Assembly: GCA_903868375.1 (NCBI GenBank)
Contig: CAIPVD010000074.1
Coordinates: forward strand, 1-17,241
DNA: 17,241 nucleotides
Direction: 5' to 3'
Origin: an uncultured delta proteobacterium
Lineage (GTDB): Bacteria > UBA10199 > GCA-002796325 > 1-14-0-20-49-13
Numbering within the stretch: position 1 is the first letter of the stretch; each line of letters opens with the position of its first letter. Positions 1 through 8,345 of the stretch are shown here, piece by piece. The notes beneath the pieces are model-generated. The model ran no database searches and was not told where the DNA came from. It saw only the letters and a list, made by a program, of their open reading frames with translations. Both the position numbers and the translations under genes were made by a program.

Positions 1-2702
1 ATTTTCAACTCGGTATTCTGCAAAGCACGCCTCACCTCATCGTCATCCCTTTTGCCGGTCAACTTCCGGCAGGCTTCAAGGCGCATTTCATCCAAAGCTT
101 GCCACTTTCCATCGTACCATTCGGTAAGCCGTTCCATAAAAGCATCCGGTGCATGTAGAGTGATAACCGGGGTTTCTCCAACCTCTTTCGCAAAAGCCGT
201 TCGCTTCGACACGAAAGAATCAAAAAGTTCCATGGCCTTACCGACATCCGCCGAGGGCGCGACCACAAAGTCGAAATTTCTCGACGTCTCGGTATATGGA
301 ACGGGCAATATCGTTACGTCCACGCCTTCGGCAAAATGCACCGTTGCGGGCTCCGAAGAGTTCATAGATTCGAACAGGCTCTTTATCCCGGCTGGAACTT
401 CTGCTGAAGCCTTCACTTGAATATCAAGGGGTTTCACCCCACCGACTTCATCGCCGATCAATCGTGCCGCAACCCTTTCGGTGATCCTATCAAGCGGCTC
501 GGCCGAGCGGTCGCCAGACTTTTCCTCTACAAACAATTCTTGCAACACTTCTCCATCCAATACGCCATTGAGATCTTGCACAAAACGGGCGGCGTCTTTC
601 CAACTCTTGCAATCACTTTGCATTAGCTTGTTCAGAACGTACTCGCGCCACATGGATGGCAACGAAACCTTAAAAAGCGCGGTGATAGCATCGTCATTCA
701 CATTAAATCGGTCCCTGACCGCAGCTAAACGATAATTTTGACCTGCGGCTCGCGACGAGCGACGGTCGGTGGGCCTAGGGCTCCTGCCTCTTGCCGGAGG
801 AGGGTCTATTACAGGCAGCTTTACGCCATCGGCCTTGCATTTTTCGATGGCGGCTCTAAATCTTAAAAGAGATATGCCCAACTTAATGCCCGTTGCATTT
901 GCGATATTTATGATCTTTACTGCCAGTTTATATGAGCCTTCAAAAAGTGAGCGGCTAACTTCCGAATCGCCCCTTATCTCACCAATTTCTCTGGCCGCCT
1001 CACGCAGATCATCTTTCAAGACATCTTCGGCATTTTTATATACGTCGGGCCAAGTCGCTTTCAATTTAGCCAAGGTTTCTTTGGCATCATCTAGGGACAT
1101 TCTTTCTACGGCATCGACATATGCCCCCGCGGATCTCGTCCGCTCCGCCATTTTAAGCAGCAGGTCCATCGGTAAGTTGTTTCGTCTCAAATTCGTACGA
1201 CCATTATCGGTCATTGACACCATGCGCGCCGCTTTTTCGATCGCAACCTCATCGTTTGAAATAAGGATCTTTCGTAAATTCTGTTCCACATGCTTACCCA
1301 GCTTTATATCATTAAGGGCATTCGCGATTTCCGCCCTACCGATCTCATGCCGCACGCCATCTGTAACGTTCAAACCAAATTCAGCAGGATCAAAATGAAA
1401 TTTAGCCAAAAGAACCGCAACTCTTTCAAGAACGGCATCGGGTGGCGACATCGCCTTTAAATTATCGATCAGCGAAGCAAGCCCTTCGCGATATTCCTGG
1501 CTATCCCTGTTCGCAACACCTTCACCCCACAGCTGGACGTTCGCAACATTCACCTCTTCTACTATCCGATCAAGCACTTCATTTATGTCGCCAATCGCCG
1601 GCCTAGCTTCAATGCCAACTTTTTCTATCGCCTTAAGCTGCCTTGCGGCCAGCTTGTCATCCAGGAATTTTAGCGGCACGCCGGCAATTGCTCCAGCTAA
1701 TTTAACTTCAACTACCGACTTTACGTTATTAAATATCGATTCGGCGCTAACGGCATCGCGCGCGATCTTCCAAAGATCGGGCGATTCGCCGAACGCAACT
1801 CCCAAGCTATAATCAACGAGCGGCGTACTCCACGTGAAATTTACCGTGCCGATCGCCGCATGAAGAGCTTGTTGTTCGACGAACTGTCCGAGAGTTACAT
1901 TTTCTAGCACATTGGCGCCTTCTTCCAAATGCAACAGATGTTTCGCTCCGCCGATCAGCGGGCCGCCAAGTTCAATCGCAAACGGAAGGATAAATTTGAA
2001 GAGATATGATTTGATATTTTCTTTTGTGGATTGGTGATGATTCCAAAAAGGCTGAATGCCGGTCGCCGCATTTGCAACGCTTAATCCTGCGACAAAACCT
2101 GCCGAGTGGGCGGCTGATATTTTTAATGTTCCCAATAGTGTGTCAGCCGCCGTTTCGCCTATGAGGGTACGCACTCCAAACCCTGCAAGGTTCCCAGCGC
2201 CGCAACCGATGATCAACCCGTAAAATCCGGCGACTGCCTTTTCTACTTCTCTCATCTCGCCCAATTCTTTGAATAATTTTTTGAATTCTATTATTTTCGG
2301 CTCATAATCAAAGCGCCTGATAGGTTTGATGTAATCGCTATTACTGTAAAATTTAATCAGGTCCGAAACGTATTCGCCAAGTTCTTGAAGCAACGCGAAT
2401 CCTTCGTTCTTGTGGCCGCTGTCGTAGAGGTATATCGCCTTTGTAACTTGTTCATTGATAAAATCGCCGGCTATTGTTCTGTAATCGGTCGGAACAAGGT
2501 CTACATGTTTATAGATATGGGCCGCACCGTAAGCGATGTCCAATGTGAGTGCCAGCTGCATTGCGCCGTCTCTGGCGCGCGCAAAATCGTCGGCTGAAAC
2601 TATCGATTCGGAAGAAGGAATGCATTGGCCGCTTTGCTGCTCTACAAGATCGGCAAACGTCTCGATGCCCGCCTGCTTATTTTTGATATCCAGATCGCCC
2701 AA
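1..2702 (-). CDS. Large protein of unknown family, 3' end beyond the window
   Basis: The frame is open without a stop for 900 codons from a TTG at 2702 to the left edge, so the C-terminus is missing. The start is chosen because an in-frame stop lies at 2748-2750, no in-frame ATG occurs before about codon 48, and AAAAGGGGTGA sits about 7 nt upstream of the TTG. I do not recognise the family. There is no signal peptide. Residues about 155-255 are rich in glycine, alanine and hydrophobics (GFYGLIIGCGAGNLAGFG within it) and could be a membrane-inserting or glycine-zipper-like segment. The rest is mostly charged and probably helical. Near residue 670 there is a short Pro/Arg/Ser-rich linker (PPPARGRSPRP). 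It diverges from the TPR gene, sharing a 221-nt intergenic region. That a real protein is encoded is near certain; its function is not known. Confidence 0.85.
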   Translation of the reverse strand, partial: MGDLDIKNKQAGIETFADLVEQQSGQCIPSSESIVSADDFARARDGAMQLALTLDIAYGAAHIYKHVDLVPTDYRTIAGDFINEQVTKAIYLYDSGHKNEGFALLQELGEYVSDLIKFYSNSDYIKPIRRFDYEPKIIEFKKLFKELGEMREVEKAVAGFYGLIIGCGAGNLAGFGVRTLIGETAADTLLGTLKISAAHSAGFVAGLSVANAATGIQPFWNHHQSTKENIKSYLFKFILPFAIELGGPLIGGAKHLLHLEEGANVLENVTLGQFVEQQALHAAIGTVNFTWSTPLVDYSLGVAFGESPDLWKIARDAVSAESIFNNVKSVVEVKLAGAIAGVPLKFLDDKLAARQLKAIEKVGIEARPAIGDINEVLDRIVEEVNVANVQLWGEGVANRDSQEYREGLASLIDNLKAMSPPDAVLERVAVLLAKFHFDPAEFGLNVTDGVRHEIGRAEIANALNDIKLGKHVEQNLRKILISNDEVAIEKAARMVSMTDNGRTNLRRNNLPMDLLLKMAERTRSAGAYVDAVERMSLDDAKETLAKLKATWPDVYKNAEDVLKDDLREAAREIGEIRGDSEVSRSLFEGSYKLAVKIINIANATGIKLGISLLRFRAAIEKCKADGVKLPVIDPPPARGRSPRPTDRRSSRAAGQNYRLAAVRDRFNVNDDAITALFKVSLPSMWREYVLNKLMQSDCKSWKDAARFVQDLNGVLDGEVLQELFVEEKSGDRSAEPLDRITERVAARLIGDEVGGVKPLDIQVKASAEVPAGIKSLFESMNSSEPATVHFAEGVDVTILPVPYTETSRNFDFVVAPSADVGKAMELFDSFVSKRTAFAKEVGETPVITLHAPDAFMERLTEWYDGKWQALDEMRLEACRKLTGKRDDDEVRRALQNTELK

Positions 2703-2715
2703 ACATTCACCCCTT

Positions 2716-2793
2716 TTAGGTTGCAGTGAGAAAAAACCCTTCGTGGGTTAGTGAGCAATATTTATGCCACAAATTGGGGGATTTTCGGCTCAT
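2716..2793 (-). other. Possible 25-codon leader ORF
   Basis: An ATG at 2793 opens a 25-codon frame that ends in TAA at 2716-2718, just before the ribosome-binding site of the large gene. It reads through the terminator-like hairpin. No Shine-Dalgarno is visible before its ATG, and ORFs this short occur by chance, so its coding status is doubtful. It is listed because of its position in the leader. Confidence 0.15.
2731..2749 (-). terminator. Terminator-like hairpin in the leader of the large left gene
   Basis: On the minus strand AACCC, a 5-nt loop (ACGAA) and GGGTT are followed directly by TTTT, a short stem with a U-tract. The stem is only 5 bp, so it is weak as an intrinsic terminator. 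Nothing on the minus strand upstream of it needs termination, because the neighbour is divergent. If active, it would act as an attenuator of the large gene beginning at 2702. Confidence 0.4.
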
Positions 2794-2807
2794 ATCTATT
2801 TGAATTT

Positions 2808-2813
2808 ATTATA
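2808..2813 (-). promoter_or_regulatory. Candidate -10 box (TATAAT) for the large left gene
   Basis: A perfect TATAAT lies on the minus strand about 105 nt before the TTG start. I see no good -35 hexamer at 16-18 nt, so the call is weak. If real, transcription would begin near 2801, giving a leader of about 100 nt that contains the hairpin. The overlapping plus-strand TATACT (2810-2815) could equally serve the divergent TPR gene. Confidence 0.3.
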
Positions 2814-2881
2814 CTATTTCTACGTCGCCTAATGGGCCAGCAAAATCCGGGGAGGATGCTCACCATATATAGGAAAAATAA

Positions 2882-2895
2882 CTAGCAACTATTTT
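2882..2895 (+). promoter_or_regulatory. TAGCAAC motif upstream of the TPR gene
   Basis: CTAGCAACTATTTT lies about 29 nt before the ATG of the TPR gene and points in the same direction. It resembles CTTAGCAACTTTTTT found before the two eight-cysteine genes at 15540-15554 and 17159-17173. Its role is unknown; it could be a regulator site or part of a promoter. Confidence 0.3.
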
Positions 2896-2923
2896 CGCAA
2901 TGTGCCGAAGATAGTTACAACTT

Positions 2924-4606
2924 ATGGGCACAACCTCTCTCACTCCTTTTCAGTCGTTCGTGGTTACAACAAATGTTTTCGGCCTAGTTGAAACAGCCGC
3001 AAATCTTGCACCTTCCGTTCCCACATATCTTTTTGGTGCAGCGGATCAATATACGGGCAGATCCGCATACGTTTCGGAAGAAACGACGATGCGAATGGAG
3101 GAGGCTCAAAATAGGATTGAACCTATAGGTGAAGGTAGACCTTCTAGTATCTCAAGCGTGGATCAATTACTAGATGAGGCTAGTAAATCGGTAACGGCTG
3201 GCGACCTAGGTAAAGGAATTACACTTGCTTTGCAAGCGATGGAGCTAGACCCAACCAACGTCGACGCACAAGGCGACTATGCATTTTATTTGATAAGACA
3301 ATTCGAGCAGCTGAAAACGTCTGGCATCACAAGGCCTTCACTTTTAAGCACCGCCGAAAGAGCGATAAGAGTTTCTCCTTGTTACAAACAAGAACATCCA
3401 AAACATTACCAACTATTCGCCCAGATTTATTTGAACAGGGCACGGATAGAGGAGAATGCTTCCAGAAAAAAAGAATGCTATAAACTTGCCTACGAATATT
3501 TCCAAAGGGCTGGTGATGCTGATAGTGAAAGAGAATGCGCGGACGCTATCAATGCCATACGGACAGATGGGTTGATCGTTCAGATGCGTGACGCCTTTGA
3601 TGCGAACGATACCGCGAAGGCACTGGAGCATCTTCATGATTTAGCATCTATGGATATGATGGGTTCTACCCAGATAGTACGATGTTCAAAAATATTAGTA
3701 GATCACCGCCTTTTTATTGAATCACGAAGGGCTTTTCGCAATTTTATGGACGTTGTCAGGCAAGATGCCGGCCAATTAGTTGCGGCAAGGATGTGTGCAG
3801 AGGCTGCAGTATCAAGGTCACCTGATGACCGGTTCATATTATGGACATTGGGGCATATATATCTCGCGCTGTCGGTATTACCATCTCCTGATCAGGAAGC
3901 GCAGGCTATACAGGCTGCTAACTATTTGAAAAGGTCAAGCATATCTGGCGCGACATTTAAAGATCCAAAGGGCAGTGTAGCAGATGCATTGGAAGAGATC
4001 GTAGATGTATGCATGGCAGAGAGCGAATACAAAGAAGCGCTGATAATTATGCGTGCACTTGAAAAAAGAGATCCAGGGAATAGTCGTTATCTGGAAAGGG
4101 GGGTGAACATATTATGTAGCCTTTCAACTTCTGCCGAAGAACAGCAGCAGTTTAAAAACGCGGAACAATACCTGGATGAGGCATTAAAGTGCGGACCTTT
4201 GCAAATTATAATAAGAATGCAATATACTCATCTACTCAAGCTCCAAAATAAACCGAAGAAAGCTAAAAGAATATTGGATGAAGCAATAACAGCTGGAAAT
4301 TTTGACAATCAGTTGTTGACCGTAAGAATCGGATTGGCTCTTTCCATGGGTCAGATGCAGGATGTTAGACGATACCTCGACCTTCTTTCGAGCAGGCCTA
4401 AAACTGCTGCAGATAATTATTTTGAATACTATTTTAGAGGCGTATTTTGCGACGAAATGGGGGTTGGGGCCGTTACGAGAGAAGACCGATTCCGCTTCTA
4501 TAAAGCAGCTAAAGAATGGATGAAAATGGCCTTAACGTTCGACCCTAACAATGAAAAGGCGCTATCAAAACTCCGCCAGTATCAAAGTCAATTAGATCAC
4601 ATATAA
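2924..4606 (+). CDS. TPR-repeat protein, cytoplasmic, function unknown
   Basis: A 560-residue protein. Helix-pair repeats of TPR type are visible at about residues 76-125 (ending LALQAMELDPTN), 160-200, 355-395 (EALIIMRALEKRDPGN) and 410-490 (NAEQYLDEALKCGP and following), plus a last one near 525-555. This architecture usually makes a protein-binding scaffold. No signal peptide or membrane segment is seen. The first 75 residues, before the repeats, are low in charge and match nothing I know. The ATG lacks a clear Shine-Dalgarno, but no better start lies nearby. It is the only complete plus-strand gene in the window. It diverges from the large left gene and overlaps the end of the TonB-like gene by 10 nt tail-to-tail. 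The TPR assignment is confident from the sequence; the partner and pathway are unknown. Confidence 0.85.
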   Translation: MGTTSLTPFQSFVVTTNVFGLVETAANLAPSVPTYLFGAADQYTGRSAYVSEETTMRMEEAQNRIEPIGEGRPSSISSVDQLLDEASKSVTAGDLGKGITLALQAMELDPTNVDAQGDYAFYLIRQFEQLKTSGITRPSLLSTAERAIRVSPCYKQEHPKHYQLFAQIYLNRARIEENASRKKECYKLAYEYFQRAGDADSERECADAINAIRTDGLIVQMRDAFDANDTAKALEHLHDLASMDMMGSTQIVRCSKILVDHRLFIESRRAFRNFMDVVRQDAGQLVAARMCAEAAVSRSPDDRFILWTLGHIYLALSVLPSPDQEAQAIQAANYLKRSSISGATFKDPKGSVADALEEIVDVCMAESEYKEALIIMRALEKRDPGNSRYLERGVNILCSLSTSAEEQQQFKNAEQYLDEALKCGPLQIIIRMQYTHLLKLQNKPKKAKRILDEAITAGNFDNQLLTVRIGLALSMGQMQDVRRYLDLLSSRPKTAADNYFEYYFRGVFCDEMGVGAVTREDRFRFYKAAKEWMKMALTFDPNNEKALSKLRQYQSQLDHI

Positions 4607-5445
4607 ACTATGAAGGTCCAGCTCATGCGAAGGACTCCGTCCTTCTCTAGGAATTTATCTGGCGGCGCTGAAAACGGAGAAGACGCCCTGATAGTCCGAA
4701 GCGCTTCGTTGTCGTAATGGCCAAGTCCCGAACTTCGGAGTACGAAAAGCTCTGAAAGAGATCCCATTTTATCAACCGTAACTGCAAGCACGACGGATAC
4801 GTTCCCCTTGCTTACCGACGTCCCCTGCATATCCTGCTGAAGAGCCGCGACTGGATTCCAGGTCATCTTGAAAATTCTCTTTAGCCTGACAAAATATTCA
4901 ACGTCCGGGTAACGAAGGACGTTCAGATAAGTATGAACGCCGACTTTGTAATTAGGATAAAAATCTTCCGGCATGCCGCCTTCGCCGCGCGACGAGCTAT
5001 TCGTTATTGCATTGTTGTCCGATGCCTTTGGCATTTTTTTGGCAAAGAGCTTCTTGTCGAAGTCGTAAAGATTCTTAATGTCGGCCGCTTCTTTCTGCCT
5101 TTGCGGATGTTTTTCCTTCTCTGCAGTTTGTTCCTTATCAGGCGCCCGCTTGCCAGACACCTTGCCGCCTGTTCCCCTATCGTGACGAGTTGAAACGGTC
5201 TCTTCGGTAACGCTCTGGTTCTGCGTCCCTAAATATTTTGGGTTGTCCGGTTTTTTGTCGTTCAACGAGTTCGTTATGTCGGCTATCTGCCAGCCACCGT
5301 TCGGTTGCTGGATAAAGACTTCGATAGGGCTTGCGCCGTTATTTTCGGTCGGCAGGAATTTCTGCGCAGCCAGCATCAATAATATCAGCAGAAGGTGAAA
5401 TATTATAGATGCTATGACCGCATTTCTGAAATGTTTGTTGTTCAC
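4597..5445 (-). CDS. TonB-type energy transducer / TonB C-terminal domain protein
   Basis: A 282-residue protein with the layout of TonB/TolA-like proteins: a short cytoplasmic N-terminus, one membrane helix at about residues 8-27 (ASIIFHLLLILLMLAA), a long charged and disordered periplasmic linker (about 35-165, rich in Lys, Glu, Asn and Ser), and a C-terminal TonB-like domain at about 180-282. That domain ends with the usual pattern of strand, helix and strand (VSVVLAVTVDKMGSLSEL, then NEALRTIRASSPFSAPP). Such proteins couple the inner-membrane proton gradient to outer-membrane receptors, but no ExbB/ExbD or receptor gene is here, so it may instead be a structural cell-envelope protein. The start is GTG at 5445, 5 nt after recO, with only a GGGGAT upstream. 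It is the last gene of the recO operon. Confidence 0.8.
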   Translation of the reverse strand: MNNKHFRNAVIASIIFHLLLILLMLAAQKFLPTENNGASPIEVFIQQPNGGWQIADITNSLNDKKPDNPKYLGTQNQSVTEETVSTRHDRGTGGKVSGKRAPDKEQTAEKEKHPQRQKEAADIKNLYDFDKKLFAKKMPKASDNNAITNSSSRGEGGMPEDFYPNYKVGVHTYLNVLRYPDVEYFVRLKRIFKMTWNPVAALQQDMQGTSVSKGNVSVVLAVTVDKMGSLSELFVLRSSGLGHYDNEALRTIRASSPFSAPPDKFLEKDGVLRMSWTFIVYM

Positions 5446-5450
5446 AATAT

Positions 5451-6182
5451 TTAAATCCCCAACTTCTTAACAACGTCGAGCGACTTTAATTTTCCGCCAA
5501 GCGCATGTTCGATCAGATATTCGAACACCTCATCGGCCTTTCCTGAACTGGCGTTCGATATCCTACCTTTCTTAAAACACTGAAGATATTTTAGCACATC
5601 GGCCGCCACATTCATACCATATCTTGAAGAGCCATGGCATGAAGCGCAGACCGTTCCGCCGTGGGAAGGGTCTATAAAAGTGGCCGCGTCCTTTTTTGGA
5701 ACCTGCTCTCCGCAGGTAGCGCAAACATCGAAGACCGGCGCCAATCCGCACGACCTTAACCATTTATAAAAAAAAGCGTGCCGGTGGCTCATACTCGGTT
5801 CGTTCACGCTCAAAAACTCAAGCCAGCGAAACAAAAGATCAAAGCGTTCTTTGGATGCTTGCGAAAGTGGAAGCATCCTGTCCGCCAGTTCAAGGGCAAT
5901 TCCTAGGTTCGATATCGACGCAAGCGAAGAGGTCATCTTCCATGCAGGCAGTTCGATCGTGAATTCTTCTAGCCTGACAAGTTCGACGTTTGGCTTTTCA
6001 TCGAAGCGGAACGTACCGGCCGTCCCTGGTTCTAGCCCGCCGCCAAAGCGTTTCTTCGATCTCTTTGCATGCTTCGCTATCCCCTTTAGCTTGCCAAAGT
6101 CTTCGGTAAAGAACGTCGCAAGGCGGTCCGCCTCACCGTAATCGATCACACGAAGAATTATTGAACGGCTTTTATGCTGCAT
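5451..6182 (-). CDS. recO: DNA repair protein RecO
   Basis: A 243-residue protein, the usual RecO length. The N-terminal OB-fold region (residues 1-80) opens with the typical ILRVIDYGEADRL and goes on to GKLKGIAKHAKRSKKRFGG. The C-terminal half carries a zinc-binding set C154-x2-C157 and C179-x2-C182. RecO works with RecR, and usually RecF, to load RecA onto SSB-coated gapped DNA and to anneal strands. The ATG at 6182 starts 10 nt after the stop of the RodZ-like gene and has only a weak ribosome-binding site, so translational coupling is likely. Its neighbours do not belong to the RecFOR pathway. Identification is confident from domain order and motifs. Confidence 0.93.
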   Translation of the reverse strand: MQHKSRSIILRVIDYGEADRLATFFTEDFGKLKGIAKHAKRSKKRFGGGLEPGTAGTFRFDEKPNVELVRLEEFTIELPAWKMTSSLASISNLGIALELADRMLPLSQASKERFDLLFRWLEFLSVNEPSMSHRHAFFYKWLRSCGLAPVFDVCATCGEQVPKKDAATFIDPSHGGTVCASCHGSSRYGMNVAADVLKYLQCFKKGRISNASSGKADEVFEYLIEHALGGKLKSLDVVKKLGI

Positions 6183-6192
6183 AGTGGATATT

Positions 6193-6567
6193 TTAGCGCA
6201 TTGAGCAAAGCGCTGCCAGAGCGATAACGGCTACGGCAATTATAAGAAAAACAACGGTTCCGCTTACGTGAATCTTTATTTTTTTCGGCTGCGCTGCCAA
6301 AGGCCGCCTCACGGCCGAAAAAGCAAAATGGTTCACTGGCGTCGCAGATTCTTCGTACATTAAAATGATAGCCTCCGGATCGAGGCCAAGCTCTTTCGCG
6401 TAAGAACGAAGAAAGCCTCTCACGAAGACGCGGCTGGGAAGCATATCAAGCCTATCGGATTCTATCGCGCCAAGATGCATTGGCGATATCTTCGTCGCGA
6501 ACGCGATATGATCTATCGTTAGCCCTTTTTTCTCCCGCTCGCTTTTTAAATATTCGCCTACGTTCAT
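6193..6567 (-). CDS. Short RodZ-like membrane protein with helix-turn-helix
   Basis: A 124-residue protein. Residues 4-70 form an Xre-type helix-turn-helix of the kind at the N-terminus of RodZ (EREKKGLTIDHIAFATKIS, then RGFLRSYAKELGLDPEA). After a basic linker (PKKIKIH) comes one membrane helix at about 102-121, and the protein then stops after CSMR. Full RodZ proteins, which link MreB to the cell-shape machinery, continue into a periplasmic domain that is absent here. It may be a reduced RodZ or a membrane-tethered DNA-binding protein. There is no frameshift evidence: recO begins 10 nt later. The start at 6567 lies 3 nt after the pfkB stop, within the operon. Confidence 0.82.
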   Translation of the reverse strand: MNVGEYLKSEREKKGLTIDHIAFATKISPMHLGAIESDRLDMLPSRVFVRGFLRSYAKELGLDPEAIILMYEESATPVNHFAFSAVRRPLAAQPKKIKIHVSGTVVFLIIAVAVIALAALCSMR

Positions 6568-6570
6568 AGA

Positions 6571-7479
6571 TTATAGCTCAAAGTGCGAAAGTTGTTTAAA
6601 TGCCTGCATCCTTGATTCGATATCTTTCCAGGTCAGCGTGCGCAGCCTGTCGAGGCTAAAGTCTTCGACGTTGAACGACGCCATCGCGGAACCTGCGACC
6701 ATAGCTCGTCTAAGCGTTAGGTCATCTACCTTGTCGGCCTTTGCGATGTATCCCAAAAATCCACCTGCAAATGTATCGCCAGCTCCTGTTGGGTCCTTTA
6801 CTTCGCGAAGCGGCATTGCCGGCACGTAGAATATATCGCCATCAACAAAGAGCATTGCGCCGTGTTCGCCACGCTTGATAACTAGCGTCTTCGGCCCCAT
6901 CGTAAGGATAATATCTGCCGCCTTCACAAGATTATGCTCGCCCGTAAGCAGCCTTGCTTCGGAATCGTTGATCATTAGCAGGTCTGTCTTTGCAACCACC
7001 TTTTTGACATCTTCAAGCTTGTTGTTCAGCCAGATCTCGCGCGTATCGCACACGACAAGTTTAGGCTTATGCACCTGACGAAGCACGTCCAACTGAAGCT
7101 CCGGATGAATGCAGGCGAGAAAGAGATAGTCGCACGACTTATATTCTTCGGGCAGCTTCGGCTTGAAATCCGCAAAAACGCCAAGATCTGTGATGAGATT
7201 TTTGGCATCGTTCAGATCCTTGCCGTATTGCCCCTTCCAATAGAATGTCTTTCCGTTCTGATTGATCTCGAGGCCCTTTAGACAGATATTCCGGCTCTTA
7301 AGGAAATTTATATGCTTGTCGTCAAAGTCGTTTCCTACAACGCCTACCAATTTGACATCGGTGAAGAAACTAGCGGCGGTGGCAAAATGTGTTGCCGCAC
7401 CACCTAGCGCCCGCTCCCTTTTTCCCGCCGGCGTTTCAAGATCATCGTATGCAACTGAACCTACGACCAAGATACTCAT
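6571..7479 (-). CDS. PfkB-family carbohydrate/nucleoside kinase
   Basis: A 302-residue protein with both ribokinase-family signatures: a Gly-rich N-terminal stretch (RALGGAATHFATAAS, residues 23-37) and DPTGAGDTFAGGF at 229-241, with D235 the expected catalytic base. These enzymes phosphorylate a sugar or nucleoside hydroxyl with ATP in the cytoplasm. The exact substrate cannot be read from sequence. The ATG at 7479 overlaps the mtnP stop as ATGA and is preceded by AAGGAG at 5 nt, so the two are translationally coupled. This suggests a role in salvage of the ribose or adenosine-type products linked to methylthioadenosine breakdown, which is inference from position. Ribokinase or adenosine kinase are both possible. 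Confidence 0.88.
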   Translation of the reverse strand: MSILVVGSVAYDDLETPAGKRERALGGAATHFATAASFFTDVKLVGVVGNDFDDKHINFLKSRNICLKGLEINQNGKTFYWKGQYGKDLNDAKNLITDLGVFADFKPKLPEEYKSCDYLFLACIHPELQLDVLRQVHKPKLVVCDTREIWLNNKLEDVKKVVAKTDLLMINDSEARLLTGEHNLVKAADIILTMGPKTLVIKRGEHGAMLFVDGDIFYVPAMPLREVKDPTGAGDTFAGGFLGYIAKADKVDDLTLRRAMVAGSAMASFNVEDFSLDRLRTLTWKDIESRMQAFKQLSHFEL

Positions 7480-8345
7480 TTTGTCTCCTTAAAATAATTC
7501 CCCGCAATGGGTTCCAATTTCTTCTTAATATCTTTCGGCACAACTTTCAAGTCGGTCATAATAGCACCTACCAGCGCACGGCTGCACACGCATCCTCTTT
7601 CAACGCCAATCTTCGCAACTGCTTGCCTTATCACCGCCTGCGCATTCGCCACGTTCTTTTTAATTATCTGCAGCACCGCAGAAACATCGACGTGCCCTTC
7701 TTCCTTCCAGCAGTCGTAATCCGTAGAGAGCGCAATAGTGGCGTAGCATATTTCGGCCTCTCTAGCCAACTTCGCCTCCGGCATATTGGTCATGCCGACA
7801 AGATCCGCGCCCCACTGCCTATGAAGCAAAGATTCGGCACGAGTAGAAAATGCCGGGCCTTCCATGCAGACATATGTTTTGTCTTTGTGAACCGTAATGC
7901 CAAGCTCTTTGGCCGAATTATATAAGATGCCTGCAAGATCGTTGCACACAGGATGCGAAAAAGGAACGTGCGCAACTATTCCGCCTTCGAAGAACGTCTC
8001 TGGCCGAAACTTAGTTTTGTCGATGAATTGAGAGACTATCGCAAGATCGCCCGGCTTTATTTCTTCACGCAAACTGCCGACGGCGCTAACCGATATTATC
8101 CATTCGACACCAAGCATCTTCATCGCGCAGATATTAGCGCGATAATTTATCGTGCTTGGCGAAATTCTGTGGCCTTTTCCATGTCGCGGTAAAAACACAA
8201 CGCGCCTGCCGTTCAATTCGCCAATTATGATCTTATCGCTTGGGTCGCCAAACGGTGTGGATACACTTTTCTCGGCAACAACCTTAAAACCTTCCATTTC
8301 GTAAAGTCCGCTGCCGCCAATTATGCCTACAAGCCTATCTTGCAT
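7476..8345 (-). CDS. mtnP: S-methyl-5'-thioadenosine phosphorylase
   Basis: A 289-residue enzyme of the purine nucleoside phosphorylase family, trimeric class. It splits 5'-methylthioadenosine with phosphate into adenine and 5-methylthioribose-1-phosphate, clearing the by-product of polyamine and SAM metabolism. Visible motifs are GIIGGSGLY (7-15), FLPRHGKGH (51-59), ISVSAVGSL (84-92), CMEGPAFSTRAES (160-172), GMTNMPEAKLAREAE (184-198) and TDYDCW (208-213). The last two favour a methylthioadenosine rather than a guanosine/inosine phosphorylase. The ATG at 8345 is preferred over one 20 codons upstream because AAGGAG lies 9 nt before it and the motif-bearing domain begins right there. It overlaps pfkB by 4 nt and probably opens the operon running to the TonB-like gene. 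Confidence 0.92.
   Translation of the reverse strand: MQDRLVGIIGGSGLYEMEGFKVVAEKSVSTPFGDPSDKIIIGELNGRRVVFLPRHGKGHRISPSTINYRANICAMKMLGVEWIISVSAVGSLREEIKPGDLAIVSQFIDKTKFRPETFFEGGIVAHVPFSHPVCNDLAGILYNSAKELGITVHKDKTYVCMEGPAFSTRAESLLHRQWGADLVGMTNMPEAKLAREAEICYATIALSTDYDCWKEEGHVDVSAVLQIIKKNVANAQAVIRQAVAKIGVERGCVCSRALVGAIMTDLKVVPKDIKKKLEPIAGNYFKETK

Noticed and set aside
769..1398. A 209-codon open frame on the plus strand, and others at 52-420 and 1585-1812
   Set aside because: They lie antisense inside the continuous 900-codon minus-strand gene, show low-complexity Ser/Ala composition and no domain; they are shadows of that gene.
2703..2923. Search for a tRNA or other structured RNA gene in the largest intergenic region
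   Set aside because: Apart from the short hairpin and promoter-like boxes, no cloverleaf or long stem is visible.
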